From an uncultured Polaribacter sp. (lineage in GTDB: Bacteria; Bacteroidota; Bacteroidia; Flavobacteriales; Flavobacteriaceae): 64,000 bases of DNA. The notes under the pieces are model-generated. The model did not search any database. It saw only the letters and a program-made list of their open reading frames with translations, and had not been told where the DNA came from. The stretch covers positions 615,720-679,719 of the forward strand of contig CALSRX010000004.1 of assembly GCA_943788865.1 (NCBI GenBank). Reading direction: 5' to 3'. Within the stretch, counting starts at the first letter, position 1, and the number at the start of each line of letters is the position of its first letter. Shown one piece after another: positions 37,948 through 45,018 of the stretch. A program made the position numbers and the translations under genes.

Positions 37948-39153
37948 ATGAAACAAATTTTTACATTTTTAGCGGCAGTAGTATTAACTGCAACAACGTA
38001 TGCCCAAGTGGGTATAGGAACGACAACACCTGCAACTTCTGCAGCATTAGATATTACTTCTACCACAAAAGGATTATTAATACCAAGAATGACTAATGCA
38101 CAACGTCAAGCTATTTCAAGCCCAGCTGCAGGGTTAATGGTCTTTGTCACAGATTTTGATGGAGGTAGATTTATGTTTTATGACGGGACAGAATGGGGTA
38201 CACTTTCTTTTACAGAGAAACGTCCAGACGCTCCCACAATAGGAACTACCGTTGTTGCTGACGCACAAGCCACAGTTTCATTTACAGCCCCATCAAGTGA
38301 TGGAGGTTCAGTAATTACTTCCTACACAGCTACCTCAAGCCCAGGAGGTATAACAGGAACATTAAGTCAGTCAGGAAGTGGAAGTATTACAGTAACAGGT
38401 TTAACGAATGATACAGCTTATACTTTTACAGTGACGGCTACCAATGCCATTGGAACAAGTACGGCAAGTACTCCTTCAGGTTCAGTAACAGTAGCTCCAA
38501 CTTCTCCCATAGTTTCAAATGGAACTGGTACCTATACTTTTTTGAATCACAACTTAGGGGCAGATACTTCACTACCCCCACATAATCCAGCTGTTGGTTT
38601 ACAAGGTGGTTATGTGCAATGGGGTAAACCAGGGCCTACAAACTGGGTAGGCGAAGCTAACGATGGGGTAAATGGCTTTGTTGCAGCACCAACAAGTGTT
38701 AATCCAAACAGTGGTGCTATTTTTGGCTGGTCTCAAACGGCTGCAGCAGACAGTTCTTGGAATAGTGGTACAGAAGCAAACCCTGTTAAAGTAACCGCAA
38801 ATGATCCTTGCCCAACTGGTTATAGAGTGCCTACGCGTACTGAATGGGTAGCTGTTCATAACAATAATACCGTAAGTAGAACAGGTGCGTTTACAGAAGG
38901 TACTTCTGAATATGGTTCTGCCTTACATTACGGCCCAGATGCAAGCACAAAGTCACTGACCTTGCCTGCTGCTGGCGGCCGCAGCAACGTCACCAGTGGC
39001 GCGCTCGACGGCCGTGGTAGCCTCGGCGACTACTGGAGTAGTACAGAGGATGGCAGCAATGCTTACTACTTAGTCTTCGGTAGTAGCTTCGTAGTCCCGG
39101 CCAATAGCAACAGTCGTACGCGCGGCTTTTCCGTTCGTTGTATCGCAGAATAA
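37948..39153 (+). CDS. Secreted fibronectin type III / Fib_succ_major protein with a variable-region-like C-terminus
   Basis: A 401-residue protein. Signal peptide (1-19), the common [20 protein letters not shown] head, one fibronectin type III domain (about 98-190), and a C-terminal Fib_succ_major-type domain (about 200-401: PCPTGYRVPTRTEW, SLTLPAAGG, YWSSTEDGSNAYY, FSVRCIAE). This last domain type has a C-type-lectin-like fold and is a known target class of diversity-generating retroelements. From 38974 on the DNA turns GC-rich and 16 of 21 codons up to the YWSS tryptophan end in C, unlike the rest of the gene. Confidence 0.85.
   Translation: MKQIFTFLAAVVLTATTYAQVGIGTTTPATSAALDITSTTKGLLIPRMTNAQRQAISSPAAGLMVFVTDFDGGRFMFYDGTEWGTLSFTEKRPDAPTIGTTVVADAQATVSFTAPSSDGGSVITSYTATSSPGGITGTLSQSGSGSITVTGLTNDTAYTFTVTATNAIGTSTASTPSGSVTVAPTSPIVSNGTGTYTFLNHNLGADTSLPPHNPAVGLQGGYVQWGKPGPTNWVGEANDGVNGFVAAPTSVNPNSGAIFGWSQTAAADSSWNSGTEANPVKVTANDPCPTGYRVPTRTEWVAVHNNNTVSRTGAFTEGTSEYGSALHYGPDASTKSLTLPAAGGRSNVTSGALDGRGSLGDYWSSTEDGSNAYYLVFGSSFVVPANSNSRTRGFSVRCIAE
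38974..39150 (+). other. Candidate DGR variable region (VR)
   Basis: The last 59 codons of the lectin-like gene. They are dominated by codons ending in C (GTC, ACC, CTC, GAC, GGC, AGC, TAC, TTC), as produced when AAC codons of a template repeat are diversified at adenines. The final block (GGCTTTTCCGTTCGTTGTAT) is GC-richer than the genome and would act as the initiation-of-homing site. No template repeat or reverse transcriptase is present in the window. Confidence 0.5.
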
Positions 39154-39205
39154 AAATTCTATTAATTTATTATTTATTTGTCTCTTAGGCAAGTAGTAGA
39201 AAATT

Positions 39206-39232
39206 GTGGCGGCGTAGCCGCCGCATTTTTTT
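39206..39232. other. GC-rich hairpin after the variable region
   Basis: GGCGGC (39208-39213), loop GTA, GCCGCC (39217-39222), extended by one wobble and one G-C pair and followed by a T-run. It could be a terminator, or the hairpin that in DGRs lies downstream of the variable region. Confidence 0.55.
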
Positions 39233-39248
39233 AAAAAAGTCATATAAA

Positions 39249-39389
39249 ATGAGTATTAAAGAAAAACTAGCGAAAGAAGATGACACGCATATGTATTGCT
39301 ATAAGCAGGGTGCTTTTTGGGTGTGTTATGAGCAAAGTGCTTATATAGTAAGCCTTAGTAAAGCCTATAAACCTAGCAAAAAAATGTGA
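39249..39389 (+). CDS. Short protein resembling a DGR accessory (MutS-like) protein, probably truncated
   Basis: 46 residues (MSIKEKLAKEDDTHMYCYK to KPSKKM). The block YCYKQGAFWVCYEQSAYIVS recalls the MutS domain-I-like accessory proteins encoded beside variable proteins in Bacteroidota DGRs, where the protein is about 100 residues. It begins 95 bases after the variable-region gene and stops right after the KPSKK segment, where I would expect more. No reverse transcriptase follows. Confidence 0.45.
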   Translation: MSIKEKLAKEDDTHMYCYKQGAFWVCYEQSAYIVSLSKAYKPSKKM

Positions 39390-39597
39390 TCTTGCAAAAA
39401 ACAGCACATCATATGGTATCTGTAACCAATTCATACCTTGGTTTATTAAGTCATTATAACACCTATAACCTTAGGCACAAATTGCTCTTTTCTAAGCCCC
39501 CTTGCTTGTTATATAAAATGGGGTACTTTCATTCGAACATCAAAAAAATAATACTTTATAAAAACCTTAAACAGCAACACAATAGATACCTCTTAAG

Positions 39598-40962
39598 ATG
39601 ATAAAAAAAATACTAGTACCCCTTACTTTGTTTATTGCTATAAACAGCTTTTCTCAATCCGTTTCAATGGATTTTCCTGCCTTTGCAGGTAAAACCTATG
39701 ATTTTATCATTTTTCAGGGGAGCAAGCAAGAAACGGTACAACAAGATACCATACCCGCTAATGGTAAGTTTACCTTAACCATACCAGCAAAATTTGCACC
39801 CTATACAGGAATGAGCCGCTGGTTAATTACGGGCACTGCCCAAGGTGGTGGTTTAGACATGGCAATACCTGGGTATAATTTTTCGGTAACTTGTTTAAGC
39901 GATGCCCCAGATACTAACAACATTGTCTATACTGGTTTTGATGCCGTAAACGAATTGAACAGCCTAAATACTCAACAACAGCAAATCATAGAAAAATTTG
40001 CAGTTGTAAGTAAGGCTTCTGTTTTGTATGCAGAAAATAAAAAGCTGTACACAATTTTTAATAAAGAAAAAATAAAACAAAAAGAAGCGTTCGAAAACTT
40101 TAACAAACAACTAAAAAGAAACCCTAGTTTTAATGCCCGCTTTTTACCCATCGTAAATCTTATCAAAGGCATACCGCCACATTTAACAACTAATGAAGAC
40201 GAAAAAGCAGCTATTTATAACCAATTTATAACCAAAGACTTAAGTTTTAATGATTTATATGTATCTGGCCATTGGACTGCTATTATACGAGATTGGGTAG
40301 GTTACCAAAGCAACGTAGTAAATGATAAAGCCCAATTTGTAAAAGATTTTAAATTGATAAGTGATAGAATAACCAACCCAAGGCAGTACACCGATTTTGT
40401 GGGGAAACTTACCTATTACTTAACCACGTATGGGAAAGATAATTATGTAGCTGCCATTGCAGACGCTGTGGTAGGTTCTGGTAAAGTGAATGCGTATGCA
40501 GGCAGTATGCAAGTGTATATAAAGGCTACAATGGGTAAGCAAGCTCCAGATATCGTTATTAAAGAAAATGTAGGGTCAGAAAAAGAAGTAAATCTTGTAA
40601 ATACACTTTTAAAAACAGATGCTTTAGCATCTAAATACAGTTTGCTATTGTTTTACCAATCTGGTTGTGGGCCTTGTAAACAAACCATAGCGGCATTAAA
40701 GGAGCATTATTCTAATCTTGTTGCCAAAGGCATAAAAATAGTGGCTCTTTCTGCAGATACAGACCCGCAGGTATTTAAAGACAGCGCAGCAGCATTTCCA
40801 TGGAAGGATACTTATTGTAATTTAGAGGGTTTTAATGGTGTTAATTTTAAGAATTATGCAGTAACTGGCACACCTACTATGTTTGTTTTAGATAGTAAAG
40901 GCGTCATACTTAAAAAAATAGCGACTATAGAACAGTTATTAACTTGGAGTGAAAAGTTATAA
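39598..40962 (+). CDS. Secreted TlpA-like protein with a long N-terminal region
   Basis: A 454-residue protein. A signal peptide ends near residue 20 (INSFSQ). Residues 21-310 form a large domain of unknown function with a DUF4369-like beta start and a helical middle. A C-terminal thioredoxin domain has CGPC at residues 357-360 and a cis-proline segment GTPTMFVLD near 430. Bacteroidota have many such proteins, thought to reduce disulfides of exported proteins. It lies in the island between cassette 3 and the kinase gene. Its link to either is unknown. Confidence 0.82.
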   Translation: MIKKILVPLTLFIAINSFSQSVSMDFPAFAGKTYDFIIFQGSKQETVQQDTIPANGKFTLTIPAKFAPYTGMSRWLITGTAQGGGLDMAIPGYNFSVTCLSDAPDTNNIVYTGFDAVNELNSLNTQQQQIIEKFAVVSKASVLYAENKKLYTIFNKEKIKQKEAFENFNKQLKRNPSFNARFLPIVNLIKGIPPHLTTNEDEKAAIYNQFITKDLSFNDLYVSGHWTAIIRDWVGYQSNVVNDKAQFVKDFKLISDRITNPRQYTDFVGKLTYYLTTYGKDNYVAAIADAVVGSGKVNAYAGSMQVYIKATMGKQAPDIVIKENVGSEKEVNLVNTLLKTDALASKYSLLLFYQSGCGPCKQTIAALKEHYSNLVAKGIKIVALSADTDPQVFKDSAAAFPWKDTYCNLEGFNGVNFKNYAVTGTPTMFVLDSKGVILKKIATIEQLLTWSEKL

Positions 40963-41289
40963 TACCGATAAAAATTTAGATTTAAAAAGTGATTGATTGT
41001 ATTATACCCTTTAAAAAGCTATTTGTACAAACCAGCAATTTTAATCTAAAACCAGTTAAAGGATCTTATATAACAACCGTTACAGACCCTTTTGGAAACG
41101 ATATTCATCAGAAAATAGAAATAAAGGAGTACGTTGTAAACCTGATAAACCTTTAGATTTTTCTTAACAAAAAAACATCTTTTTTTTCTTCATCTTTGTA
41201 CATATCCAAATCTATTTGAGTTTGATGCTTTCAAACATCCTTAATTGATTATTTTTATAGAAAATTATGAATGATTTAAATTTTTAAGA
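40963..41289. other. Intergenic stretch with a short remnant frame
   Basis: A 55-codon frame (40989-41156, GTG start directly after a TAA) encodes FVQTSNFNLKPVKGSY and ends in a stop. It resembles the C-terminal end of a penicillin-binding protein 1C-type domain, so it may be a gene remnant. A CATCTTTG box at 41191-41198 could be the promoter of the following fused gene. Confidence 0.35.
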
Positions 41290-41409
41290 TGAAGATATAT
41301 CCTATAGAAACTGGTAATTTTAAATTAGAGGGGTGGCGCAATGTTTGGAGTTGTACCAAAATCAATTTGGCAAAAAATGAACCCTGCAGATTCCAATAAC
41401 TTGATAGAA
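41290..41409 (+). pseudogene. N-terminal remnant of an MBL-fold metallohydrolase
   Basis: The ATG at 41290 begins MKIYPIETGNFKLEG, and after a one-base shift (one extra G in the run at 41328-41333) it continues GAMFGVVPKSIWQKMNPADS and NNLIEM. This is the start of a flavobacterial MBL-fold hydrolase. Homology ends at 41409, where the kinase-like gene continues in the same frame. Confidence 0.55.
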
Positions 41410-42540
41410 ATGAGTAGTCCATTACTTACTAAAACTATCGAAGATAAAAGATATCTTTGGTTGGAGGGAACCAACCAATATGTGGTATTGGAACACGAAG
41501 CCTTTAGTGTTGTAGAGAAACTTATTAATAGGGTATTACCAAAGACGATTGCAATACATCTTGAAACAACATTATCGGTTCCATTTGAAGCGGCTCTAAA
41601 GTTTGTAAAAGAGTTAAAAGAACGGGTTTTAAATTCATCCATAACCGTTCAAGAGAAAAGTATCATCGAATTATCAAAGGTTACAATTCCAGATAACTTT
41701 AAGATTATAACTACCTATCGAGTAAACAATACGCTTATAAAAGTTTCGTATAAAGGTGATTTAGAAGCTTCTTATATTCATCCTAAATTTGCACACTTAG
41801 AAACTGAAACAGCTGACAAAGAAATCGATTTTAAGGTTTTTACAGCAAATGATAAAATTTATTTAGCAATTAACAATAAAGTAAAGTACGGATGGTCTAA
41901 GGAAGAAATTCATTATTTTCAAGGGAAGTTTTCTATGGAGTTTATACAAGCAATGTATCATAAAGAGGAATCTGAATGGATGGGTGTTTTTCACGCATCA
42001 GCAGTAAGCAACCAACAAAAAGCAGTACTTTTTTTAGGTGACTCAGGAAATGGTAAAAGTACTTCTTTGGCACTTCTTCAGAAACACGGATTTCAGTGTT
42101 TGGCTGATGATTTTGTGCCAGTTGCAGCTACAAATAAAGAAGTATATCACTTTCCTGCAGCCATTTCTGTTAAAAACAGTAGTTTACAAACATTAGCACC
42201 CTTGTATCCTTTATTAAACGATACAAAGGAATATCATTTAAAAAGATTAAATAAGAGAGTTCGTTATTTACCGCCAAATTATACAGATACCCAAACCCAC
42301 CTTGCTTGCAAGGATTTGGTATTTATAAAATACCAAAAAGATGTTGCATTATCATTTTCTAAAATATCTAAACAAAAGGCTTTCGAGCAGTTGGTACCTG
42401 ATTCTTGGTTATCTCCAAAAAAAGAGAACGCTGCTACTTTTTTAGAGTGGTTTGCTACATTAAACTGCTATCAAATCACCTATTCACAAACTAATGAAAT
42501 GGTAGCATCAGTTACTAAAATATTTAATGATGACGTATAA
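41341..42540 (+). CDS. HPr kinase-like protein with a PqqD-like N-terminal domain
   Basis: 399 residues from the ATG at 41341, but the first 23 belong to the MBL-fold remnant, so the native start is probably the ATG at 41410 (376 residues). Residues 24-100 (LEGTNQYVVLEHEAFSVVEK, then a helical part ending KELKERV) look like a PqqD-type peptide-recognition fold. Residues 205-380 are an HPr-kinase-like ATPase with P-loop GDSGNGKST at 233-241 and ADDFV at 255-259. Such kinases occur in lasso-peptide and related peptide-modification clusters beside nucleotidyltransferases, and one follows here with a 14-base overlap. The substrate is unknown. Confidence 0.72.
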   Translation: MFGVVPKSIWQKMNPADSNNLIEMSSPLLTKTIEDKRYLWLEGTNQYVVLEHEAFSVVEKLINRVLPKTIAIHLETTLSVPFEAALKFVKELKERVLNSSITVQEKSIIELSKVTIPDNFKIITTYRVNNTLIKVSYKGDLEASYIHPKFAHLETETADKEIDFKVFTANDKIYLAINNKVKYGWSKEEIHYFQGKFSMEFIQAMYHKEESEWMGVFHASAVSNQQKAVLFLGDSGNGKSTSLALLQKHGFQCLADDFVPVAATNKEVYHFPAAISVKNSSLQTLAPLYPLLNDTKEYHLKRLNKRVRYLPPNYTDTQTHLACKDLVFIKYQKDVALSFSKISKQKAFEQLVPDSWLSPKKENAATFLEWFATLNCYQITYSQTNEMVASVTKIFNDDV

Positions 42541-43648
42541 AGAAACGTTTTACTTTGTGGCAAAATGTTTGACAATTTCTTTAGAACATAAGAATAGGGA
42601 AGAAATTGAAAAACAGTTACAATCGAATAATATAGATTGGGATGCGGTTGTAAAAGTAAGTACTGCTCATTATGTGTTTCCTGCATTGTATTGCAATTTA
42701 AAACGTGCTGATTTTTTAAAGTATATTCCAGAGGATTTAGTAGCTTATATGGAAGAAATCACAAACTTAAATAGAGATCGTAATACCGCTATTATCCAAC
42801 AAGCAAAAGAACTAAATGCGTTATTAGTTACACATAATTGTACTCCAATTTTCTTAAAAGGTACAGGGAACTTATTATCCAACCTCTATGAAGATACTGC
42901 AGAGCGAATGGTTGGAGACATCGACTTTATTTTTTCAAAAGAAGACTATCCAAAAGCAATAGCGATACTTTATAAAAACGGATATGAAAGAACGGTAAAA
43001 TCAAATGCAAAAATAGATTATGTTGATCATGTATTTGTTAAACATTATCCAAGGCTTCATAAAGAAAACAATATTGCAGCAGTGGAGGTGCATAAAGAAT
43101 ACCTAATGGAAAAATACATTGGAGAATTCAATTATAAAAACACCCATCAAAGTGCACAAACTATAAATGGTGTGCGAGTATTGAGTTATGCCAATAAGGT
43201 AAACTTAACGATTATTGCCAATCAAATAAATGACAGAGGATACCATTATAAAAACATCGGTTTAAGAAATGCATACGATGTGTTTTTACTTTCTAAACAA
43301 ACAGTTGCCAGTAAAGCAATGGGGTCTTTAAAAGATTTAAAGGAACCGTTAGAGTGTTTTGTAGCAACTACTTTTGAGGTGTTTAATAGGCCTAAAAGTC
43401 TACAATACATTTCCACCAAAGCAACCACAATATTTTTAAAACGTTTTCAGACGCAGTTTTCCAACCCAGCCAAAACAAAAAGAAAGCATCGAACACTTAA
43501 AATAAAAATACTACTACAAATTCGTTTAGAAATTTTATGGAAAGCGGTTTTTGATAGAAAAACGAGAATATGGGTATTTTACAGGTTATCAGATCCAAAA
43601 TGGTATCAAGAAAAATGGAAACAAACGATCACTGCATTAATAACTTAA
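42527..43648 (+). CDS. Nucleotidyltransferase family protein (NTP_transf_5 type)
   Basis: A 373-residue protein. The motif LKGTG is at residues 110-114 and the metal-binding GDIDF at 130-134, the pair typical of the NTP_transf_5 family. The rest is helical with a basic C-terminus. It overlaps the kinase gene by 14 bases, so the two are translationally coupled. In lasso-peptide clusters such a protein modifies the peptide together with an HPr-kinase-like enzyme. Precursor, protease and cyclase genes are not seen here, so that role is only an analogy. Confidence 0.75.
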   Translation: MMTYKETFYFVAKCLTISLEHKNREEIEKQLQSNNIDWDAVVKVSTAHYVFPALYCNLKRADFLKYIPEDLVAYMEEITNLNRDRNTAIIQQAKELNALLVTHNCTPIFLKGTGNLLSNLYEDTAERMVGDIDFIFSKEDYPKAIAILYKNGYERTVKSNAKIDYVDHVFVKHYPRLHKENNIAAVEVHKEYLMEKYIGEFNYKNTHQSAQTINGVRVLSYANKVNLTIIANQINDRGYHYKNIGLRNAYDVFLLSKQTVASKAMGSLKDLKEPLECFVATTFEVFNRPKSLQYISTKATTIFLKRFQTQFSNPAKTKRKHRTLKIKILLQIRLEILWKAVFDRKTRIWVFYRLSDPKWYQEKWKQTITALIT

Positions 43649-44113
43649 ATTATCTAATGTCAATAGTTTTGGAGTTACAGTATCAAACTTATTTAACTTC
43701 CTTTTAAATTGAAGGAAGTTAGATCACCGTTTCTAAGTTCCCCATAAATACACAACGTATTCTCTAAAATATAAATTTTAAATAATTACATTGTTATCGT
43801 TTCCAAGTACCTCCATATGTGTAGTTAGGATTGTCTTTTTTAACGTCTATAAGACACTTTTTACAGACAAACACCCATTCTTTGGGTTTTTATATTGCAC
43901 TCGGTACATCGCAGGGAAATCTACTTTACAAATGACACAATGTTTAATTCGTTGTTTCATAATTCACTTAAGTCATTAATAACTTAACTTTTGGAGTGTA
44001 ATATAATCAGTTTATAATTATCTTTTTATACCTCCCGAGCAACCTTTGGAGCAACTCTAAAAACCAAAAAACCCGTAAATCATTGTTTATAAATGAGTTA
44101 CGGGATTATTTTG
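43649..44113. other. Intergenic right end of island 2
   Basis: It holds a hairpin with AACTTCCT / AGGAAGTT arms (about 43695-43721), the Cys-rich gene remnant on the minus strand, and a sequence shared with the right end of island 1 (for example ACCCGTAAATCATTGTTTAT). I see no other gene. Confidence 0.55.
43794..43960 (-). pseudogene. Small double-CxxC (zinc-ribbon-like) protein, right copy, frameshifted
   Basis: It starts MKQRIKHCVICKVDF and after a one-base loss in the A-run continues EWVFVCKKCLIDVKKDN and TYGGTWKR. Restored length is 55 residues with two CxxC pairs. The left copy at 32646 has the opposite shift (one base too many) at the same place. Function unknown. Confidence 0.6.
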
Positions 44114-44128
44114 TGGTACCTCCAGGAA
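44110..44128. repeat. att repeat 3: 3' end of the intact tRNA-Phe gene
   Basis: The 19 bases shared with 18501 and 32954. They cover the 3' end of the tRNA-Phe gene (acceptor stem and part of the T-arm, read on the minus strand). Confidence 0.85.
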
Positions 44129-44186
44129 TCGAACCAGGGACACAAGGATTTTCAGTCCTTTGCTCTACCAACTGAGCTAAGGTACC
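44114..44186 (-). tRNA. tRNA-Phe (anticodon GAA)
   Basis: 73 bases on the minus strand form a complete cloverleaf. The acceptor stem is GGTACCT / AGGTACC, the D-arm has GCTC / GAGC, the anticodon stem is AAGGA / TCCTT with loop CTGAAAA (anticodon GAA), and the T-arm has CCTGG / CCTGG with TTCGATT. The discriminator is A and CCA is not encoded. Its 3' end is the integration site of both islands. Confidence 0.95.
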
Positions 44187-44286
44187 ATTGCCTTAGCGGA
44201 TGCAAATATAGTACTCCTTTTTTATATCTACCAAATAAAATTGTAAAAAATCTGTTGTATTTTTGGAGTCTGTTTAAAATGATAAG

Positions 44287-45018
44287 ATGAATTTAATTGT
44301 TGACATTGGTAATACAAGAATCAAAGCTGCTGTTTTTGAGAATGATAAGTTAATAGAGTTACTTGTTTTAGAATCTGAAGATTTACTTGAGAAGGTTGAT
44401 TTTTTAATTAAAAAATACACAATCAATAGCGGTATCATTTCTTCAGTAAAGAATATCTCAAAAGAAATACGAGATCAACTAAGTAAAAAGGTGTCTTTTT
44501 TAGTGCTAGATTCGTCTACTAAAGTTCCGTTTAAGAATTTATACAAAACACCCCAAACATTAGGAGTAGACAGGATTGCATTGGTGTCAAATGCTTTGAC
44601 GAAATTTCCTAAAAAAAATGTATTGATTATAGATGCAGGAACATGCATTACCTATGATTTTGTTAATAAAAATAAAGAATATTTAGGAGGTGCAATTTCT
44701 CTAGGGATTGAGATGAGGTATAAAGCCTTACATAAGTATACCTCAAAACTACCTTTATTAGAAAAAAATATTCCATCAAATTTTATAGGAAAAACTACAG
44801 ATGAAAATATTCATTCAGGTGTAAACAATGGAGTTTTAAATGAAATTAATGGGGTAATTGAGCAATATGAAAGAGAAAATCCATTTTTAACAATAGTTTT
44901 AACAGGTGGAGATACATATTTCTTGGCTAAACAATTAAAAAGTAGCATATTTGCCAATCCAAATTTTGTTTTGGAGGGTTTAAACACAATTTTGATATAT
45001 AACAACAAGGAATGTTAA
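44287..45018 (+). CDS. coaX: Type III pantothenate kinase
   Basis: A 243-residue kinase of the ASKHA fold, the first step of coenzyme A synthesis. The phosphate-1 motif NLIVDIGNTRIKAAVF is at residues 2-17, and DAGTCITYDF (about 118-127) and GGAISLGIEMRYKALH (about 135-150) are the type III motifs. A TATTTTTG box (44258-44265) lies 21 bases before the ATG. It overlaps the next gene by 7 bases, so they are an operon. Confidence 0.92.
   Translation: MNLIVDIGNTRIKAAVFENDKLIELLVLESEDLLEKVDFLIKKYTINSGIISSVKNISKEIRDQLSKKVSFLVLDSSTKVPFKNLYKTPQTLGVDRIALVSNALTKFPKKNVLIIDAGTCITYDFVNKNKEYLGGAISLGIEMRYKALHKYTSKLPLLEKNIPSNFIGKTTDENIHSGVNNGVLNEINGVIEQYERENPFLTIVLTGGDTYFLAKQLKSSIFANPNFVLEGLNTILIYNNKEC

Larger units (their letters stand above)
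36167..38060 (+). repeat. Cassette repeat copy 3
   Basis: A direct repeat of the cassette, beginning at the start codon of the surface gene. The upstream HTH segment of copies 1 and 2 is absent. Confidence 0.8.
32954..44109. mobile_element. Genomic island 2 at tRNA-Phe (with integrase)
   Basis: It is bounded by att repeats at 32954 and 44110. The tyrosine recombinase is the first gene at the left end. The island carries a DUF4236-like protein, a secreted flavodoxin, cassette 3, a TlpA-like protein, the kinase and nucleotidyltransferase pair, and a small gene remnant at the right end. The intact tRNA-Phe gene lies at the right boundary. Confidence 0.78.

Noticed and set aside
40989..41156. 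55-codon frame before the kinase as a gene
   Set aside because: It starts at a GTG directly after a stop, has no ribosome-binding context and looks like the tail of a larger protein; kept only as a remnant.
26654..43648. Reverse transcriptase of a DGR
   Set aside because: No frame in the window shows the reverse-transcriptase motifs; the polymerase-like fragment at 27625 looks like family A instead.
39598..43648. Complete lasso-peptide cluster
   Set aside because: The kinase and nucleotidyltransferase are present, but no cyclase, leader peptidase or typical precursor could be found.
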